Origin: a virus
IMG/VR virus record: IMGVR_UViG_3300041411_000403
Location: 1 to 41,375 of that record
Strand: one strand, 5' to 3'
DNA length: 41,375 nucleotides
Shown here: piece by piece, positions 39,540 to 41,375 of the stretch
How positions within the stretch are numbered: the first letter of the stretch is position 1
How the letters are laid out: each line of letters starts with the position of its first letter
Notes under the pieces: generated by a model
What the model was told of the DNA's origin: nothing
What the model saw: only the letters and a program-made list of their open reading frames with translations
The model's database searches: none
Translations under genes and position numbers: made by a program

Positions 39540-39599
39540 GCCTGACGCCTTAATTAAGCCGAGTCGCCAATCGGCTTCGGCGGATATGAATTGTTAAGC
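39540..39599 (-). other. Integron attC-like recombination site
   Basis: On the minus strand the site starts GCTTAAC (39599-39593), continues AATTCAT, has the arms AAGCCGA and TCGGCTTAATT, and ends GGC-GTCAGGC (to 39540). This matches the attC pattern RYYYAAC ... GTTRRRY with one change in the last box (GTC for GTT). Length is 60 bases. Confidence 0.6.
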
Positions 39600-40087
39600 C
39601 CTGACCAGGTCACGGCTGCTATTGGCCTCGGCATAGACGATGGCAGGCTCGGCAGCAGTAGAGATTCTGGCAGCAGACGACGCTACCTATTTACAGCTAG
39701 CCTGTCCACTGACTGCTAACCTCAGAGGTTCGCCGACACACAGGAAACAAATGTATTCCTTTCTCCACCGCGGATTACCGGCCAGTGCGTTGGGACCAAT
39801 CACCTGACATCTGGTAGCAACACGATGTACCTAACACGGGCTCGATCATAGCTGCGCACCCAGTTGCGGACCAGTTATGGCCGCCCAGACAGAAACGGGC
39901 TGTTATGACCATAAATTGGCAGATGGACATCCGGGGCGGTGAGGGTGAGACTGCAACGGAGTGGGCAACAACAGGGCATCGAATGAGTAGTGACAGACAC
40001 TATCAGGAGCGTCTGCCACAGCTCTACGGAACGAAGCGGCCTCGCCCTAGGGCATGCGAGGCCGCATGTTTAGACTTCATCCAGGCT
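39600..40087. other. 488-base region with no supported gene
   Basis: No convincing frame on either strand. The plus frame 39905-40117 lacks a ribosome site and is antisense to the end of the neighbouring gene. A hairpin at 40036-40065 lies at the right end. This would be the body of the cassette owning the attC-like site, but no cassette gene can be read. Confidence 0.5.
40036..40065 (-). terminator. Hairpin terminator candidate
   Basis: GCGGCCTCGC (40036-40045), 10-base loop, GCGAGGCCGC (40056-40065): a perfect ten-pair stem 23 bases beyond the stop of the minus-strand zinc-ribbon gene. The T-run is poor (TTCGTT). Confidence 0.5.
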
Positions 40088-40663
40088 TCAGTGATTCAGG
40101 AGGTACTCGCGGTATGACTCCATGTCCTCAAGCTCTTCTTCGTCGTACTCCGATTCGCCGTTGTGCTCAACACACTCGCCACGATGATTGATTGCAGACG
40201 CACGATAGACATAACCATCGCCACAGAATTTGCACTGAGCATACTCTTCGTGCTCATCTGATGCGCATGGCCGGCAGACCCAACCATCGGGTTCAGATTC
40301 TTCATAGCCCAGGGGAGTGATGGAGAGCGATTTCTGATCGCAACACTCACAAGCGGGAGCAAGACCCGAGTAGATGACCGCTCCCAACTCATACACGTTC
40401 AAACCCTGCAATGGCGTTGGTTTCATCAGTGGGATGTGTTTCGACAGCATAGGAATGCTGGTCTCGCAATAAGCGATGAGCTGCGTATCGGTAGCGTCGA
40501 AATTCGTGTCGTTTTTGAGCGCAACCTTGCTTTTGTACCCGAGATAGTGGGACACAGCGGCGTGGGCATGAGCATTACCGATGTCGCGACCGCGCTCGTG
40601 ATAGTACTCACGGATAAAAGCGACTGCTTGATCGATTACGTCTAGTTTTCTTTCATTGGACAT
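40088..40663 (-). CDS. Hypothetical zinc-ribbon protein
   Basis: A 191-residue acidic protein. The N-terminal 110 residues are helical (VAFIREYYHERGRDIGNAHA then AAVSHYLGYKSKVALKNDTN). The C-terminal half has cysteine pairs, C-E-C-C, C-R-P-C, C-K-F-C and a later C, suggesting two zinc ribbons, and ends in a run of Glu/Asp. No family is recognised, although such helix plus zinc-ribbon proteins occur on accessory elements. It stands alone on the minus strand. Confidence 0.6.
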   Translation of the reverse strand: MSNERKLDVIDQAVAFIREYYHERGRDIGNAHAHAAVSHYLGYKSKVALKNDTNFDATDTQLIAYCETSIPMLSKHIPLMKPTPLQGLNVYELGAVIYSGLAPACECCDQKSLSITPLGYEESEPDGWVCRPCASDEHEEYAQCKFCGDGYVYRASAINHRGECVEHNGESEYDEEELEDMESYREYLLNH

Positions 40664-40830
40664 AGCAACGATTCCTAATTATCTGGCCGACAGGGTGTTC
40701 ACTGGGAACGCGTTGAGTGATTACACATACTGTCAGCCAAGTTGGGATCGGCTAATCAAGGTAGGGCGGGTGACACGTGTCCGGTTAGCTCACTCACAGG
40801 CAATTTGGGCACAAGCGAAAGATATTGGAG

Positions 40831-40971
40831 CTACGGCGCGGAGTCAAGCTTAAGTCGCTTCCGCGCTTTTGCGAGACGGGCGATGACGCTTCCTTTGGGG
40901 AGAGGGGCTTCACGTGCATGCCTCCAAACGGTGGCTGGAGATTTCTGGGTCGAAAGCGAGCGGCCGCTGCC
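40831..40971 (-). pseudogene. Possible 3' fragment of an HTH protein gene
   Basis: Reading on the minus strand up to a TAG at 40831 gives PATVWRHAREAPLPKGSVIA followed by RLAKARKRLKL. It looks like the end of a DNA-binding protein of about 35 recognisable residues. Upstream the frame runs into the inverted-repeat element at 40972, which may have cut it off. The recognition is by composition only and may be chance. Confidence 0.3.
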
Positions 40972-41157
40972 GGCCGAATCTGTTGAAAGAGTCGGCCATG
41001 GTTTCCACGGCAGAAAAGAATGCGCTTGAGGTTGAAGTCTTTATTTTTTGCAGAGGATTCCGGACCCAGATTTCGCGTAACTGCGCTCGAAAAGGGTATT
41101 TTCAGCAGCCAGTACGCGAGCAGCTTGGAAGGACCGACTTTTTCAACAGAATCGGCC
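40972..41157. mobile_element. MITE-like element or IS remnant with 24-bp inverted repeats
   Basis: The end at 40972-40995 (GGCCGAATCTGTTGAAAGAG then TCGG) and the end at 41134-41157 are inverted copies, 22 of 24 bases matching. The 186-base element has no coding frame. TGTTGAAAAAGTCGG-type ends are common among IS ends in gamma-proteobacteria. No target-site duplication is evident. Confidence 0.6.
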
Positions 41158-41165
41158 GATCGCGG

Positions 41166-41375
41166 TCATTCTGGCGTCATCAGCACGGCGAGCGTCAGCT
41201 TGATGAACTCTTCGTTTTTATCAATGGTGTCCAAGGCGCCGCGGACATTCTCGGCTACGTCAGCTGCACCGCGCTGCTCGACCCAATTCGATAGCTCCAT
41301 GATGGCGGCTTCCAGGGCGAGCTGGTTCTCGTTGATTTTATATAGAAGGGAAGGGAGCAGGTCTGAATTTGGCAT
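41166..41375 (-). CDS. Small protein gene, integration target
   Basis: A 69-residue helical acidic protein (SLLYKINENQLALEAAIMEL then RGAADVAENVRGALDTI), beginning with an ATG at the window edge. Its last codons lie in the attR repeat. The final 11 residues are probably phage-supplied, while the original end is at 2783-2827. The function is unknown. The near-synonymous replacement keeps the protein almost unchanged (K/M, M/L and P/S substitutions), so integration need not inactivate it. Anything upstream of the ATG is outside the window. Confidence 0.6.
   Translation of the reverse strand: MPNSDLLPSLLYKINENQLALEAAIMELSNWVEQRGAADVAENVRGALDTIDKNEEFIKLTLAVLMTPE
41199..41210. other. attR core (candidate)
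   Basis: An identical 12-base copy of the attL core, located in codons near the end of the 41166-41375 gene. The surrounding 45 bases align with 2783-2827 at 37 positions. Confidence 0.65.

Larger units (their letters stand above)
40664..41165. other. 502-base region without an intact gene
   Basis: It holds a possible gene fragment (40831-40971, minus) and a short element with 24-base inverted repeats (40972-41157). No intact coding region is supported. Confidence 0.5.
2816..41210. mobile_element. Siphovirus-type prophage with right-arm cargo
   Basis: The segment runs from the integrase end (attL 2816-2827) to attR (41199-41210). Between them is a full lambda-style gene order: integrase, immunity region, replication, packaging, head, tail, lysis, then accessory genes. 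All expected structural modules are present and open, so the element could be inducible. The right boundary rests on the split-gene argument. If that is wrong, the phage proper may end nearer 36.0-39.0 kb, with the remainder belonging to a separate island. Confidence 0.8.

Noticed and set aside
39905-40117. 70-codon plus-strand frame near the zinc-ribbon gene
   Set aside because: It overlaps a strong hairpin and the end of the opposite-strand gene, has no ribosome site and no domain-like sequence.
1-41375. CRISPR arrays, tRNA or rRNA genes
   Set aside because: No regularly spaced direct repeats, and no cloverleaf or rRNA-like sequence was recognised on either strand by eye.

Overview
The window holds an almost complete temperate siphovirus prophage, about 38.4 kb (roughly 2816-41210), in a Pseudomonas-like chromosome. 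Evidence for the host is a pyocin-activator PrtN-family gene and other early genes of Pseudomonas prophage type, together with a GC-rich structural region. The prophage appears to sit in the 3' end of a small chromosomal gene (41166-41375, minus). The displaced original 3' end of that gene (2783-2827) lies next to the integrase. A 12-bp identity inside a 45-bp imperfect repeat marks attL and attR. The left chromosomal flank carries an HD/GHKL-ATPase gene of a type linked to bacterial conflict systems.

Layout. 2851-6267 (minus): tyrosine integrase, DUF4224 protein, PrtN-like, KilAC-like and small early proteins. 6303-7139: a lambda-like immunity region with an S24 repressor between two operator/promoter clusters sharing the dyad CACR-N3-YGTG. 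7167-11020 (plus): Cro-like, CII-like, zinc-finger, VirE-type primase/helicase and a candidate late regulator. 11548-22550: holin, terminase, portal, S49 protease with nested scaffold, cement, Mu gpT-like capsid, connectors, tail tube and frameshifted tail chaperones. 22630-32745: tape measure, tail tip, and a tail spike with an SGNH esterase domain. 32842-33735: GH19 endolysin and a second small holin.

The accessory region at 33736-41165 is the most interesting part. Its left portion is visibly AT-rich against the phage. It begins with a tight plus-strand operon of three enzymes: a QueC-like PP-loop ATPase that keeps its ATP and zinc motifs but lacks the family's usual substrate-side motifs, an aminopropyltransferase (spermidine-synthase family) and a pyruvoyl S-adenosylmethionine decarboxylase with its catalytic residues intact. 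I do not recognise this three-gene set as a described system. A plausible role is making an aminopropylated or polyamine-conjugated small molecule or macromolecular tag, perhaps for phage competition. Convergent to it is a 914-aa SIR2-domain NADase-like protein resembling DSR-type abortive-infection proteins.

Further right are a HEPN-like Rx4H protein preceded by an integron attC-like site, a zinc-ribbon protein, and a roughly 186-bp element with 24-bp inverted repeats next to attR. The right arm therefore looks like a cargo zone assembled by several mobility mechanisms.

Limits: all family calls are by eye from translations, with no database search. Boundaries, operators, the frameshift site and hairpins were read directly from the bases.
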